DNA of 64,000 nt from positions 36,613 through 100,612 of the forward strand of contig JAJDVS010000066.1 of NCBI GenBank assembly GCA_022825945.1. The letters run 5' to 3'. Of this stretch, positions 31,590 to 41,894 are shown piece by piece (positions within the stretch are counted from its first letter, which is position 1; each line of letters opens with the position of its first letter). The translations under genes were made by a program, and so were the position numbers. This stretch comes from Pseudomonadales bacterium. GTDB lineage: Bacteria; Pseudomonadota; Gammaproteobacteria; Pseudomonadales; Pseudohongiellaceae. The notes below the pieces were generated by a model. It did no database searches. It saw only the letters and a list, made by a program, of their open reading frames with translations, and was not told the origin of the DNA.

Positions 31590-34586
31590 TCAGTCCGCGA
31601 ACAATTCATCCACCCGGACCTGTTGGACCCGACCGAAGGGTTCGAGTTCCGCCAGATCGATCACCGACAGGTCGCCGACGATGGAAATCAGCTTGGCCCG
31701 GTCCTTGACGTGCTGCCGCTGGAATTCCACGAGATCGTCCATGCTCGCCTGCTGCAATTCGGCATAGCGCCGGCGCCGCGGGTCGCCTTCGAGGCCAAGC
31801 CGCTCCCACCCCCGCACCGCCGGCAGCACTTCCCGAAAACCGAGCTTGGAAGTGCGGTAGCGGTTGAGGGACGCATTGACGGTTTCCTCGAATCGTTCGG
31901 TGGAGACCGGCATATTGTCGATGAGGTCGATAAAGGCGGTGAGGGCCTCGGCGGTCTTGTCGGTCTGGGTGCCGATGGCGCCAAGCATCAGGTTCTGGTC
32001 ATTGCGCCGCCCGCCCTGGGCATAGCGCGCCGATGCCGAATAGGCCAGCGCCCGGGCTTCCCGCAGTTCCTGGAAAACCACGCTGGACATGCCGCTGCCG
32101 AAATAGCTGGTATATAACGAAGACAGCATGCTGTCGCCCTCGTCATACACGCCGTCTGCGAATTCGATCCGCACCTGGGCCTGGGCGGTTTGCTGATCGA
32201 CCACGTAGAGTTCGGTTTCCCCAATGTCCCGCGCCTGACGGAAGCGATACCCGGGCGGCGCCTGGAGTTCGCCGTCGTTGGGCAGGTGGCGGCGCAGGAT
32301 GGCCGCCACATCTTCCAGCGGCAGCGAACCGGTGTAGGCGATGGTCTGTTCGTATCCCAGCAGGCTCGCCGGCAAGCCGAGCAATTCCTCGAGTCCGGAC
32401 TGCATGATCTCCTCGCTGGTCAGCGATTCGAGCATTGGCGATTCCTCGCCGTAACGGTTGTACAGATACAGCGCCCGGGCGATGGCCGGCGGCGACTGCT
32501 TCTGGTCCTCCCTGGCCTTGAGGATGATGCCTTTCAATTGCTCCAAAGTGTTTTCGTCCGATACCGGTTCCCGCACGAGTTCCAGCATCAGGGCGAGGCT
32601 GTCCTCGAATTGGTCGTCGAGACCCGAGAGGTTGAAACTCGATGCATTCTCCGCCACCCGGAAGCCGAACTCCGAGCCCATGCGGTACCACTGTTTCTGC
32701 AAATCCTCATTGCTCAGGGAAGCGCTGCCGGCCACGTCCATCAGGGCGGCGGACAGGCTCAGCTTGCCCATTTCCTCCGAACCGGCGTCCACATTGATGG
32801 ACAGGGTGAACAGGTCATTGAGCGGATTGGGGGCGTAATACAGTTGCACGCCCCCGGCGAGGTCGAGGATGCGGTAGTCCCGGTCGGCCTCGACAAAAAC
32901 CGGCTCGATGGAATCATGGTCCATGGCGAGCACCCGGGCGGCGAACGCCGACTGCCGGGTGGGATCGATTTCCACCGGGTCGATCACGGGTTTTTCCACC
33001 AGCGGCACTTCATGCTGGCCGTTGACCTGCTCCACCGCCACGTAATCACCGCCAAAATAGCGGTTGGCCACGGCGACCACATCGTCCCGGGTCAACTCGC
33101 CCATGCGCTCGAGTTCGGCGACGCGGTAATCCCAGTCCACGCCGCGAATAAAGGCATCGCGCATGCGCGCCACCCGGGCGGTATTGGATTCCAGCCCGGC
33201 CTTTTCATTCCTGGCGAAGTCATTGATGATGGCGGGAATGATCCAGTCCTCGAACTCCCCCTCCTTGATGATTTCAATCTGCTCGAGCAGCAACCGCTCG
33301 ACTTCGGCGAGCGTCTGATCCTGCTTGGGCACGCCGTAGAGCAACTGGTAGCCGGCGTCCACAAGGAAAGCGGGCGAGGAGCCGGCCCGGGCCACCCGCT
33401 GCTGCTGGTTGAGATTGAGATTGATCAGCCCGGCGGTGCGATTGTCGAGAATCATGTCGAGCAGGATAAGGGCTTCCATATCGGGATGGGCATAGGGCGC
33501 CGTGGGAAAGGCGAGCTGTACCTGTTCCTCGCCAGGGTATTGCACCGTGGCCCTGCGCACGCCTTCCACGGGCGGATCGTTCCAGGGGCCGATCCGCGGC
33601 AATTCCCCCGGCTGCCAATGGCCGAATTTCCCGGCGATCAGGGCAATCGTTTCGGGAATGTCGATATCGCCGCTGACGAACACCGCCATGTTGTTGGGGA
33701 CATACCAGGTGTCAAAGTAGTTCTGGATATAGACCAGGGACGGATTCTTGAGATGGTCCACGGTACCGATGGTGGGCTGCTGGCCATAGGGATGTTCGGG
33801 AAACAGCAGGTCATTCAGCGCCTGGTAGATGATGAAACTGCGGTTGTCCAGGGCGCGGTTCTTTTCCTCGTAAACGGTTTCGAGTTCGGTGTGAAACAGG
33901 CGGAACACCGGATTGACGAAACGGTCCGATTCGATTTCCGCCCATTGCCGCAGGCGGTTGGAAGGCAGTCCCACCCGATACACGGTTTCCTCGTTGGAAG
34001 TATGGGCGTTCAGGCCGCTGGCGCCCATACTGTTGTAGAGCTTGTCGATTTCATTGGGAATGGCGTACTGCGCCGCCTGCTGGGCGGTGGCGTTGATTTC
34101 GGCGTAAATCGCGGCGCGCTCGGTCGGGTCTTCGCTGGCGAAATGCGCCTCGTACAATTCGACGATGCGGTCGAGATACGGCGCTTCGGCCTCGTAGTCG
34201 AGACTGCCGAGATTGCGGTTGCCCTTGAACAGCAGATGCTCGAGATAATGGGCCAGCCCGGTGGCGTCGGCCGGGTCGTGCTTGCTGCCCGCCCGCACGG
34301 CGATTTCCGCGTAGAACCGCGGCTCCTCATGATTTTCCGTCAGATAGACCAGCAGGCCATTGTCGAGCCGGTAGATATGGGTATCCATCTGGTCGAGCGG
34401 ATTGGGAGCATTGACGCGGATATACCCCGGCCCCGCCCCGGCTTCCGCAAGCTGGGCGCCTTCCATTGCGGCCGCATCTCCGCCAACCCCGCCGTCAGGC
34501 CCGGCTCCGGGCTCGCCACAGGCAGCAAGCAGCAACATTCCCGGGCAGGCAATGAAATAGCGCAATCCAGAAAACAAATCAGTCAT
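31590..34586 (-). CDS. M16 family zinc protease lipoprotein (double-domain)
   Basis: The 998-residue protein begins with a lipoprotein signal, GMLLLAACGEP (Cys near residue 25). It then carries two pitrilysin-like halves. The active half has the inverted zinc motif HYLEHLLFKG (HxxEH, near residue 110) and the downstream Glu in ELETVYEEKNRALD. The inactive half lacks HxxEH and covers about residues 560-950 with LTSEEIMQSGLEELLGLPAS and MSSVVFQELREARALAYSAS. Such enzymes degrade or process peptides up to small proteins in the periplasm. I start at ATG 34586, giving the signal peptide directly. It is the first gene of the co-directional run and may lead the operon. A family B repeat lies just upstream. 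Confidence 0.92.
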   Translation of the reverse strand: MTDLFSGLRYFIACPGMLLLAACGEPGAGPDGGVGGDAAAMEGAQLAEAGAGPGYIRVNAPNPLDQMDTHIYRLDNGLLVYLTENHEEPRFYAEIAVRAGSKHDPADATGLAHYLEHLLFKGNRNLGSLDYEAEAPYLDRIVELYEAHFASEDPTERAAIYAEINATAQQAAQYAIPNEIDKLYNSMGASGLNAHTSNEETVYRVGLPSNRLRQWAEIESDRFVNPVFRLFHTELETVYEEKNRALDNRSFIIYQALNDLLFPEHPYGQQPTIGTVDHLKNPSLVYIQNYFDTWYVPNNMAVFVSGDIDIPETIALIAGKFGHWQPGELPRIGPWNDPPVEGVRRATVQYPGEEQVQLAFPTAPYAHPDMEALILLDMILDNRTAGLINLNLNQQQRVARAGSSPAFLVDAGYQLLYGVPKQDQTLAEVERLLLEQIEIIKEGEFEDWIIPAIINDFARNEKAGLESNTARVARMRDAFIRGVDWDYRVAELERMGELTRDDVVAVANRYFGGDYVAVEQVNGQHEVPLVEKPVIDPVEIDPTRQSAFAARVLAMDHDSIEPVFVEADRDYRILDLAGGVQLYYAPNPLNDLFTLSINVDAGSEEMGKLSLSAALMDVAGSASLSNEDLQKQWYRMGSEFGFRVAENASSFNLSGLDDQFEDSLALMLELVREPVSDENTLEQLKGIILKAREDQKQSPPAIARALYLYNRYGEESPMLESLTSEEIMQSGLEELLGLPASLLGYEQTIAYTGSLPLEDVAAILRRHLPNDGELQAPPGYRFRQARDIGETELYVVDQQTAQAQVRIEFADGVYDEGDSMLSSLYTSYFGSGMSSVVFQELREARALAYSASARYAQGGRRNDQNLMLGAIGTQTDKTAEALTAFIDLIDNMPVSTERFEETVNASLNRYRTSKLGFREVLPAVRGWERLGLEGDPRRRRYAELQQASMDDLVEFQRQHVKDRAKLISIVGDLSVIDLAELEPFGRVQQVRVDELFAD

Positions 34587-34681
34587 GAACAGGCTCCGCA
34601 AAAGAATTCCGAATCGATCCCGAATCTTACCAGCTTCGCTGGTTTTATTCGTCATGGAGAAAGTGAAGCCGCCTCTGCCCC

Positions 34682-34709
34682 GTCATTCTGCGCGCAGTCG
34701 CAGAATCTC
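34682..34709. repeat. Family B repeat, half copy
   Basis: GTCATTCTGCGCGCAGTCGC followed by AGAATCTC is one arm of the palindromic repeat, between the M16 gene and nuoN. No inverted partner follows. Confidence 0.7.
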
Positions 34710-34722
34710 AATCGGTTTCTCT

Positions 34723-36198
34723 TCAAAGAGCGATGGCTTCGATCAGGCTCATCAGGGATGCGGGGTACACGCCGAACAGGATCAGCAGGGCGAAAAGCGC
34801 CAGCACCACGGCGAATCCCGCACTGCCCCGCTCCAGAACAGGGGCGTTTTCGGGCTGCGGCAGCAACATGCGGTAGACTATTCGCAGGTAATAGTAGAGG
34901 CCAATGCCGCTGCCGATCACCAGCGCGCCAAGCAGCAGCCAGAGCCCGGATTCGACTCCCGCCAGAATGAGGTAGAACTTGCCGATAAAACCCGCGGTGA
35001 GCGGAATTCCCGCCAGTGACAGCAACATGCCGGTGAAGGAGGCGGCGAGCCAGGGCCGGCGCCAGAACAGGCCCTGATAATCGGCGATGCCGTCCCTTTC
35101 CCCGGCATGGCTGGAAACCAGCGTCACCACGCCAAAGGCCCCCAGGGTCATGACGACGTAGGCCAGCAGGTAAAAACTCACCGCTTCAATGCCGATGGGT
35201 CCGTCGCTGTAGAAACTGGCAATGATTGCGATCAGCAGATAGCCCATGTGGGCGATGGAGGAGTAGGCAAGTATCCGCTTGAGATTATCCTGCAACAGCG
35301 CAAGCAGATTGCCGGCGATGATGGACAGCAGGGCAAGCAGGGAGAACACGATGACCACTGGCGCCATGCCCAGGGCCCGGGTTTCCACCACGATGCGCAG
35401 CAGTACGATAAACACCGCGAGCTTGCCTATGGTGGCCAGAAAGGCGGTGGCCGGCGCCGGTGCGCCTTCATAGACATCCGGGGTCCAGATATGAAAAGGG
35501 AACAGCGAAAGCTTGAAGGCAATGCCGGCGGAAATCAGCAGCAGCGCCACGGTGGAAAAGGCGATGCCGGGGCCGGCGGGCAGCAATTCCAGGCCGGTGA
35601 ATGCGAGGCTGCCGGTCTCGGCGAAGACCAGGGCGACGCCGAACAGGATCATGGCGGTGGATACCGCCGACAGAATCAGGTACTTGATGGTGGCTTCCAG
35701 CGCATGGCCCTTGTGCTGTCGGCTCTGCACGGGATAGGCGAGCATGCCGTACAGCGACATGCTGAGGATTTCCAGTCCCAGCAGCAAACTCGCAAAATGG
35801 TTGGCGCCGGCCAGCACCACGGCGCCCAGCGTCGCCAGCAGCAATAACAGCAGAAACTCTTCCCGCTGGTCGTCGAATTCGGACCAGTAATTGTGTCCCA
35901 GGAGGCACACGCCGATGGCCGTTGCGCAAATCAGCACGGTAAAGAACTGGGCATGGCTGTCCATGCCCAGCAGTGGCATCGCCGCAAATTCGGGCTCCAG
36001 CATCAGGCCATGGGCCATCAACAGGGCAAGCAACAGGCCGTTCACCGTGGAACCCAGCGCAACGGCGTAATTGCGCTTTACGCCAATGGCCAGCATGACC
36101 CAGACCGACGCCGCGGTGAGAATAATCAGGGGCAGCAGCGGTATCAGGTCTCGCACGCCCATGGTGTAGCCGGCGAAGTCCATGCTGACCAGGTTCAT
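34723..36198 (-). CDS. nuoN: NADH-quinone oxidoreductase subunit N
   Basis: NuoN is one of three antiporter-like proton-pumping subunits in the complex I membrane arm. The 491-residue chain has about 14 hydrophobic helices, with landmarks KYLILSAVSTAMILFGVALV, GIAFKLSLFPFHIWTPDVYE (carrying the conserved Lys and His-Pro region) and NLKRILAYSSIAHMGYLLIA. The ATG overlaps the nuoM stop. It is the last gene of the operon; a spacer of 136 bases with a half repeat separates it from the M16 gene. Confidence 0.97.
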   Translation of the reverse strand: MNLVSMDFAGYTMGVRDLIPLLPLIILTAASVWVMLAIGVKRNYAVALGSTVNGLLLALLMAHGLMLEPEFAAMPLLGMDSHAQFFTVLICATAIGVCLLGHNYWSEFDDQREEFLLLLLLATLGAVVLAGANHFASLLLGLEILSMSLYGMLAYPVQSRQHKGHALEATIKYLILSAVSTAMILFGVALVFAETGSLAFTGLELLPAGPGIAFSTVALLLISAGIAFKLSLFPFHIWTPDVYEGAPAPATAFLATIGKLAVFIVLLRIVVETRALGMAPVVIVFSLLALLSIIAGNLLALLQDNLKRILAYSSIAHMGYLLIAIIASFYSDGPIGIEAVSFYLLAYVVMTLGAFGVVTLVSSHAGERDGIADYQGLFWRRPWLAASFTGMLLSLAGIPLTAGFIGKFYLILAGVESGLWLLLGALVIGSGIGLYYYLRIVYRMLLPQPENAPVLERGSAGFAVVLALFALLILFGVYPASLMSLIEAIAL

Positions 36199-37694
36199 GG
36201 CCGCGCCACTCCCGTCAGGGACTGCCCCAACTCTCCGTCAAGCAGGGCCTGCAAAGTCGGCGCCGAAAGATCGAGGAAAGACTGGGGATACACCCCCATC
36301 CACAGCAGGCCCAGCATCATGGCGGCATAGAAGGCCATTTCGCGGTTGTCCAGGTCGCGCAAGCCGCCGCCGTCGAAGGCATCGCCGGCATATTTGCCCT
36401 GAAACACTTTCTGCATGACCCACAGCGAATACACCGAGGCGAAAATCAGGCCAAAGGCCGAAACGATCGTCAGCAGCGGATTGGCCTGGAAAGCGCCCAG
36501 CAGGGACAGGAATTCGCCGATGAAGTTGCCCAGCCCGGGCATGCCCAGGGCGGCGATGGAAAAGAACATCGCCACCGCCGACATGCGCGGCACGCGGCCC
36601 CAGAAGCCGCCCATCTCGTGCATGTTGCGGGTATGGATCCGGTGCTGCAAACCGCCGGCGAGCATGAACAGGGCCGCGGAACTCAATCCGTGGGCGAGCA
36701 TGGTCATGACCGCCCCCTGCAGGGCAAGCTCATTCCAGGCGTACACCCCCAGGGTGACAAAGCCCATGTGGCTGACGCTGGTGTAGGCGATCAGCCGTTT
36801 CAGGTCCGCCTGGGCGAAAGCCACCTTGGCGCAATACAGAATACTGATGGCGGCCAGGGTCATGGCCACCGGGGCGAACTCCGCCGCGGCATTGGGGAAC
36901 AGCGGCACGGCAAAGCGGATCAGGCCATAGGCGCCGGTCTTGAGCAGAACGCCGGCGAGAATGATGCTGCCGGCGCTCGGCGCCTGGCTGTGGGCGTCGG
37001 GCAGCCAGTTGTGAAAGGGCGCGCTGGGCAGCTTGGTGGCGAAGCCGATGAAAAATCCGAGCATGACCCACATTTCCATGCCGCGGTTCATGCGCACGTT
37101 GAGCAGGTCGAAATAGTCGAAACTGAAAAAGCCGAGTTGCAGGTAGTGGAACCAGGCCAGCACGGCAATGGCCACCAGCATCAGCAGGCCGCTCACCTGG
37201 GTGAAGATGAAGAACTTCTTGGCGGCGTAGAACTTGTTCTCATGGCCCCAGATGGCGATGATGAAATACATCGGGATCAGCATGACTTCCCAGAAAAAGA
37301 AGAACAGGAACAGGTCCAGGGCGGTGAAAATTCCCACCACGCCGGCCAGGGTCCAGAGCAGGTTGAAATAAAAGAAACCCACGCGCTCGGTTATCTCGTT
37401 CCAGGCCGAACCCACCGCGATGACGCCGAGAAAGGCGGTAAGCAGGAGCAGGAGCAGCGACAGGCCGTCGGCGGCGAAATGCAGGGAGATGCCGAAGCGC
37501 GGCAGCCAGGCCCGGTTGTATTCCGCAAGCCAGCCGTTTTCCGGCGAAGCCCCCAGCAGGCCCAGCATCAGCAGCAGTTCCAGGCCGAGCGCCCCCAGCG
37601 CCACCCAGCGGGGCCAGGCGGGGTTGATGCGCTCGCTGAACCAGGCGAGCAAGCCGCCGAGGAACAGCAGGCCGATGAGCAGGGGCAGGATCAC
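36195..37694 (-). CDS. nuoM: NADH-quinone oxidoreductase subunit M
   Basis: The 499-residue antiporter-like subunit has the family features FFFWEVMLIPMYFIIAIWGH (conserved Glu), FATKLPSAPFHNWLPDAHSQ and LKRLIAYTSVSHMGFVTLGV. I chose the GTG at 37694 because it forms a GTGA overlap with the nuoL stop and the product then begins VILPLLIGLLFLGGL like other NuoM; the open frame extends upstream inside nuoL but without family support. It sits between NuoL and NuoN in the distal membrane arm. Confidence 0.96.
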   Translation of the reverse strand: MILPLLIGLLFLGGLLAWFSERINPAWPRWVALGALGLELLLMLGLLGASPENGWLAEYNRAWLPRFGISLHFAADGLSLLLLLLTAFLGVIAVGSAWNEITERVGFFYFNLLWTLAGVVGIFTALDLFLFFFFWEVMLIPMYFIIAIWGHENKFYAAKKFFIFTQVSGLLMLVAIAVLAWFHYLQLGFFSFDYFDLLNVRMNRGMEMWVMLGFFIGFATKLPSAPFHNWLPDAHSQAPSAGSIILAGVLLKTGAYGLIRFAVPLFPNAAAEFAPVAMTLAAISILYCAKVAFAQADLKRLIAYTSVSHMGFVTLGVYAWNELALQGAVMTMLAHGLSSAALFMLAGGLQHRIHTRNMHEMGGFWGRVPRMSAVAMFFSIAALGMPGLGNFIGEFLSLLGAFQANPLLTIVSAFGLIFASVYSLWVMQKVFQGKYAGDAFDGGGLRDLDNREMAFYAAMMLGLLWMGVYPQSFLDLSAPTLQALLDGELGQSLTGVARP

Positions 37695-39535
37695 AGCAGC
37701 ACTCCCACCGCCACCAGCAGCACCAGTCCCGCGGCCATCGACAGGGCGTACCAGCGCAGATAACCGGTCTGGCTGCGGACGATCAGCATATGCCCCGCCC
37801 GGCTCAGGGAGGTCAGGCCATGGTAGAAGGCGTCGATCACATCTTTTGCATTGACCCGGGCAAGCCACAGGAAGGGATGGACGAACAGCGCATCGTACAG
37901 GCGGTCCATGCCCCAGCCGCTGTGCCAGAAGCGATGCAGGGCTTTCGCCCCGGGCAGTGCCATAATCCGCTCCGCCGGCAAGGCCCCGGTTCCGTAAATC
38001 AGGTAGCTGATGGCGATGCCGACCAGAGGCACGGCAATCATGACCCCGTGCAGCAGCGCGCTGACATGGTGCTCCCCGGCGTGATGGCCGAACACCGCGT
38101 CGAGGGGCAGCGGAATCCAGCCGCCCAGCAGGGACAGGACCATCAGGATGCCCAGCGGCAGGACGATATTCATTCCCTTGACTTCCGTGGCGTTGTGATG
38201 GTTCTTGCTCTGCCCGAAGAACACCACGAAGAACAGACGGAAAGTATAGATGCCGGTAAAGAATGCGCCCACCACGCCGCCCAGCCAGAGCCAGAAACCG
38301 GGACCTTCCACCTCCAGCGCCGCCAGCAGGATTTCATCCTTGCTGAAATAGCCCGAAGTATAGGGAAAGGCCGTCAGGGCCAGCCCGCCGATGAGAAAGC
38401 AGAAAAATCCCACCGGCAATTGCCTGCGCTTGCCTCCCATGCGGAAAATGTCCTGTTCGTGGTGCAGGCTGAGAATGACCGCGCCGGCGCCGAGGAACAG
38501 CAGCGCCTTGAAGAAGGCATGGGTCATCAGATGGAAAATCGCTCCGGACCAGGCGCCCACGCCGAGGCCGAGAAACATGTAGCCGATCTGGGAAACCGTG
38601 GAGAAAGCCAGAATGCGCTTGATGTCGCTCTGGGTCATGGCGGTGAAGCCGGCCATGAGCAGGGTGATCAGGCCCACCCAGGCCACCAGCATCTGCACAT
38701 CGGGCGCAAGTTCGAATAGCACATGGGTGCGGGCGATGAGATAGACCCCGGCGGTAACCATGGTGGCGGCGTGGATCAGGGCGCTGATGGGAGTCGGGCC
38801 CGCCATGGCGTCCGGCAGCCAGGTCTGCAGGGGCAACTGGGCGGACTTGCCCACGGCTCCGCCAAGCAGCAGCAGGGCGGTAATCGCCGGCAGGGTCGAA
38901 CCCGTGGCCCATTCCAGCTCGGCGGCGTGGAGCAGTTCCTGGATATTCAGGGTGCCAAGCTGGGCGAACAGCAGAAACAGGCCGATGGCCATGGCGGTAT
39001 CGCCCACCCGGGTAACCACGAAAGCCTTGCGGGCGGCATAACCGTTTTCGGGATTGTCGTACCAGAAGCCGATCAGCAGGTAACTGCAAAGGCCAACGCC
39101 TTCCCAGCCCAGATAAAGCAGCAGCAGATTGTCCCCCAGCACCAGCAGGAGCATGGCGAAGACGAACAGGTTCATGTAACAGAAAAAGCGCGCGAAATCC
39201 GGGTCGTCGGCCATGTAGCCGGTGGAATAGACATGGATCAGAAAGCCAACGCCGGTAATCACCAGCATCATCACCAGCGACAGGCCGTCGAGGTAGAGAT
39301 TCCAGCCCGGGTCAAAACCGGCCACGGACATCCAGGTCCACAATGGCACGGTATGGCTTTCCAGCCCGGATTGAAGAAAGGCCATCGCCGCCAGGGCGGC
39401 CACCACGAAGGACAGACCCACGCTGCCGGCGCTAACCCAGCCGGCGATGTTCTTGTTGAGGCGGCCTTCACTCAGCGCCAGGATCAGGAATCCCAGCAGC
39501 GGAAAAGTCGGCAGCAGCCAGATCAGGTCAAGCAC
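37691..39535 (-). CDS. nuoL: NADH-quinone oxidoreductase subunit L
   Basis: NuoL is the distal proton-pumping subunit, with a long lateral helix. The 614-residue length matches E. coli (613). Landmarks are the N-terminal LTFPLLGF-like start, LGWEGVGLCSYLLIGFWYDN, KSAQLPLQTWLPDAMAGPTP and DIKRILAFSTVSQIGYMFLG. The C-terminal part carries the horizontal-helix region and a terminal membrane anchor (YALSMAAGLVLLVAVGVLL). It begins four bases after nuoK and overlaps nuoM. Confidence 0.97.
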   Translation of the reverse strand: MLDLIWLLPTFPLLGFLILALSEGRLNKNIAGWVSAGSVGLSFVVAALAAMAFLQSGLESHTVPLWTWMSVAGFDPGWNLYLDGLSLVMMLVITGVGFLIHVYSTGYMADDPDFARFFCYMNLFVFAMLLLVLGDNLLLLYLGWEGVGLCSYLLIGFWYDNPENGYAARKAFVVTRVGDTAMAIGLFLLFAQLGTLNIQELLHAAELEWATGSTLPAITALLLLGGAVGKSAQLPLQTWLPDAMAGPTPISALIHAATMVTAGVYLIARTHVLFELAPDVQMLVAWVGLITLLMAGFTAMTQSDIKRILAFSTVSQIGYMFLGLGVGAWSGAIFHLMTHAFFKALLFLGAGAVILSLHHEQDIFRMGGKRRQLPVGFFCFLIGGLALTAFPYTSGYFSKDEILLAALEVEGPGFWLWLGGVVGAFFTGIYTFRLFFVVFFGQSKNHHNATEVKGMNIVLPLGILMVLSLLGGWIPLPLDAVFGHHAGEHHVSALLHGVMIAVPLVGIAISYLIYGTGALPAERIMALPGAKALHRFWHSGWGMDRLYDALFVHPFLWLARVNAKDVIDAFYHGLTSLSRAGHMLIVRSQTGYLRWYALSMAAGLVLLVAVGVLL

Positions 39536-39539
39536 TTCC

Positions 39540-39847
39540 CTATCCCTTCAATTCACTGAGCACATTGATGTCCACGGTCTGGTAACGCCGGTACAACTGG
39601 ATGATCAGGCTCAGGCCCACCGCCACTTCCGCCGCGGCCAGGGTCAGAATCAGAATGAACATGATCTGCCCGTCGGGATGGCCCCAGCGCGAGCCGGCGA
39701 CGATGAAGGCCAGCCCGCAGGCGTTGAGCATGATTTCCAGCGACATCAGCACAAACACGATATTGCGCCGGGTCAGCACGCCGATGAGCCCCAGGCTGAA
39801 CAGGATTCCCGCCAGGATCAGGCCATGGGCAATGGGTATGCTTCCCA

Positions 39848-39848
<1 letters not shown>
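39540..39848 (-). CDS. nuoK: NADH-quinone oxidoreductase subunit K
   Basis: The 102-residue protein has three helices, with [20 protein letters not shown] carrying the conserved membrane Glu and [20 protein letters not shown] carrying the second, typical of NuoK. The frame is open far upstream, but the [14 protein letters not shown] start matches the family length of about 100; an ATG one codon earlier is also possible. Its start shares a base with the nuoJ stop. Confidence 0.95.
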
Positions 39849-40344
<496 letters not shown>

Positions 40345-40348
<4 letters not shown>

Positions 40349-40884
40349 GGCAGCAGGCTCCGCACGTCCACCGGCTCGGCTTCATTGAGCGCCTCGCCCT
40401 TGTCCTTGCCGGCGACCTGCTTGCCGGCAACCCGGTAGAAGTTGTAATCGTGGTACTTGCCGGTGCCGTCGATGAGCAGATCCTCCTTTTCCCAGACCAT
40501 GTCCTGACGCACGTATTCCGCCATTTCGAAATCCGGCGTCAATTGAATGGCGTTGGTGGGGCAGGCTTCCTCGCAAAAACCGCACATGATGCAGCGGGAG
40601 AAATTGATGCGGAAGAACTCCGGATACCAGCGACCGTCTTCGGTTTCGGTTTTCTGCAGGGCGATGCAATCCACCGGGCAGGCGACGGCGCAAAGATTGC
40701 AGGCCACGCAGCGCTCTTCGCCGTCCGGGTCCCGGCTGAGAATGATGCGGCCGCGCCAGCGGGGAAACATGTAGGGCTGCTCGTCGGGATACTCCACCGT
40801 GTCCGCCTTGACGAACAGCTTGCGGAACACGCGCCACAGGGTCACCGCCTGACTGAGCAGGGTATCCCGGATCAGGCTGAACAT
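40345..40884 (-). CDS. nuoI: NADH-quinone oxidoreductase subunit I
   Basis: NuoI holds clusters N6a and N6b, bridging NuoG to NuoB. The two ferredoxin motifs are [12 protein letters not shown] and [12 protein letters not shown]. Surrounding sequence is nearly identical in pattern to E. coli, including [15 protein letters not shown] and [16 protein letters not shown] start at ATG 40884 because GGGAGA lies at the correct distance; an ATG five codons earlier has no ribosome site. The 179-residue product follows nuoH after 47 bases, the largest internal gap in the operon. Confidence 0.97.
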
Positions 40885-40931
40885 ATCGGTCTCCCGCAAT
40901 GTTTTTCCGGCTGCTTGCGCATCGTCTCCTC

Positions 40932-41891
40932 CTACAGGGTATTCAGCACCGCCACGCCGGTAATCAGCAAATTGAGCAGCGACAATGGCAAGAGGAACAG
41001 CCAGCCATAGCTCATGAGCTGGTCATAGCGTGGCCGCGGCAGCGCGGCGCGCATGAGAATGAAAAAGGCGATGAAAAATCCCGCCTTGAGGGCAAACCAG
41101 ACAATCGGCGGCAGAAACGAAGGCCCGAGCCAACCGCCGAAAAACAGCACCGTGATCAGCGAGGAAATCAGCACGAGGCCAAGATACTCGCCGACGAAAA
41201 ACATGCCGAATTTCATGCCCGAATACTCGGTGTGATAGCCGGCGCAGATTTCCTGCTCCGCCTCGGGAATATCGAAGGGCAGCCGGTGGCTTTCCGCCAC
41301 GCCGGCGATCAGGAAAATCAGGAATCCGATGCACTGGGGAACGATATACCAGCCGTCGGCCTGGGATTCCACGATCTCCCGCAGGTTGAAACTGCCGGCG
41401 AGCACGATGACGCCCAGCAGGGAAATGCCCATGAAGACTTCGTAGCTCACCATCTGGGCCGCCGCCCGCAGGCTGCCGAGCAGGGCGTACTTGTTGTTCG
41501 AGGAAAGCCCCCCAAGCATGACGCTGTAGGCGCCGAGGGAAGCCATGGCGAGCACGAACAGCACACCGATATTGGAATCGATGACGCCGATTTCCGGCGT
41601 GAAGGGAATCACCGCAAAACTCATCAGCACCACCACCATGATGATGGCCGGGGCGAGCACGAAACTGAGCCGGTCGGCGAATGGCGGCACCCAGTCTTCC
41701 TTGGTGAATATCTTGATCATGTCCGCCACCACCTGGAAGATACCGAACCAGCCCACCCGATTGGGGCCGAGCCGTTCCTGCCAGAAGCCGAGCAGGCGCC
41801 TTTCGACCCAGATCAACATGGCGGCAAGCACGATCACCGCCAGCAGAATGCTGGCGATACTGAGGCCGGACCCCACTGCGAAAGCGAACAT
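40932..41891 (-). CDS. nuoH: NADH-quinone oxidoreductase subunit H
   Basis: NuoH forms much of the quinone entry channel. The 319-residue protein has eight helices. Landmarks are [27 protein letters not shown] near residue 28, the conserved Glu-rich loop [35 protein letters not shown] near residue 205, and the C-terminal [20 protein letters not shown]. It starts three bases after nuoG. Confidence 0.97.
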   Translation of the reverse strand: MFAFAVGSGLSIASILLAVIVLAAMLIWVERRLLGFWQERLGPNRVGWFGIFQVVADMIKIFTKEDWVPPFADRLSFVLAPAIIMVVVLMSFAVIPFTPEIGVIDSNIGVLFVLAMASLGAYSVMLGGLSSNNKYALLGSLRAAAQMVSYEVFMGISLLGVIVLAGSFNLREIVESQADGWYIVPQCIGFLIFLIAGVAESHRLPFDIPEAEQEICAGYHTEYSGMKFGMFFVGEYLGLVLISSLITVLFFGGWLGPSFLPPIVWFALKAGFFIAFFILMRAALPRPRYDQLMSYGWLFLLPLSLLNLLITGVAVLNTL

Positions 41892-41894
41892 GTC

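Noticed and set aside
32190-34970. 926-codon open frame on the plus strand
   Set aside because: It lies antisense to the M16 protease, whose motifs are clear. The translation is low in recognisable domains and typical of GC-rich shadow frames.
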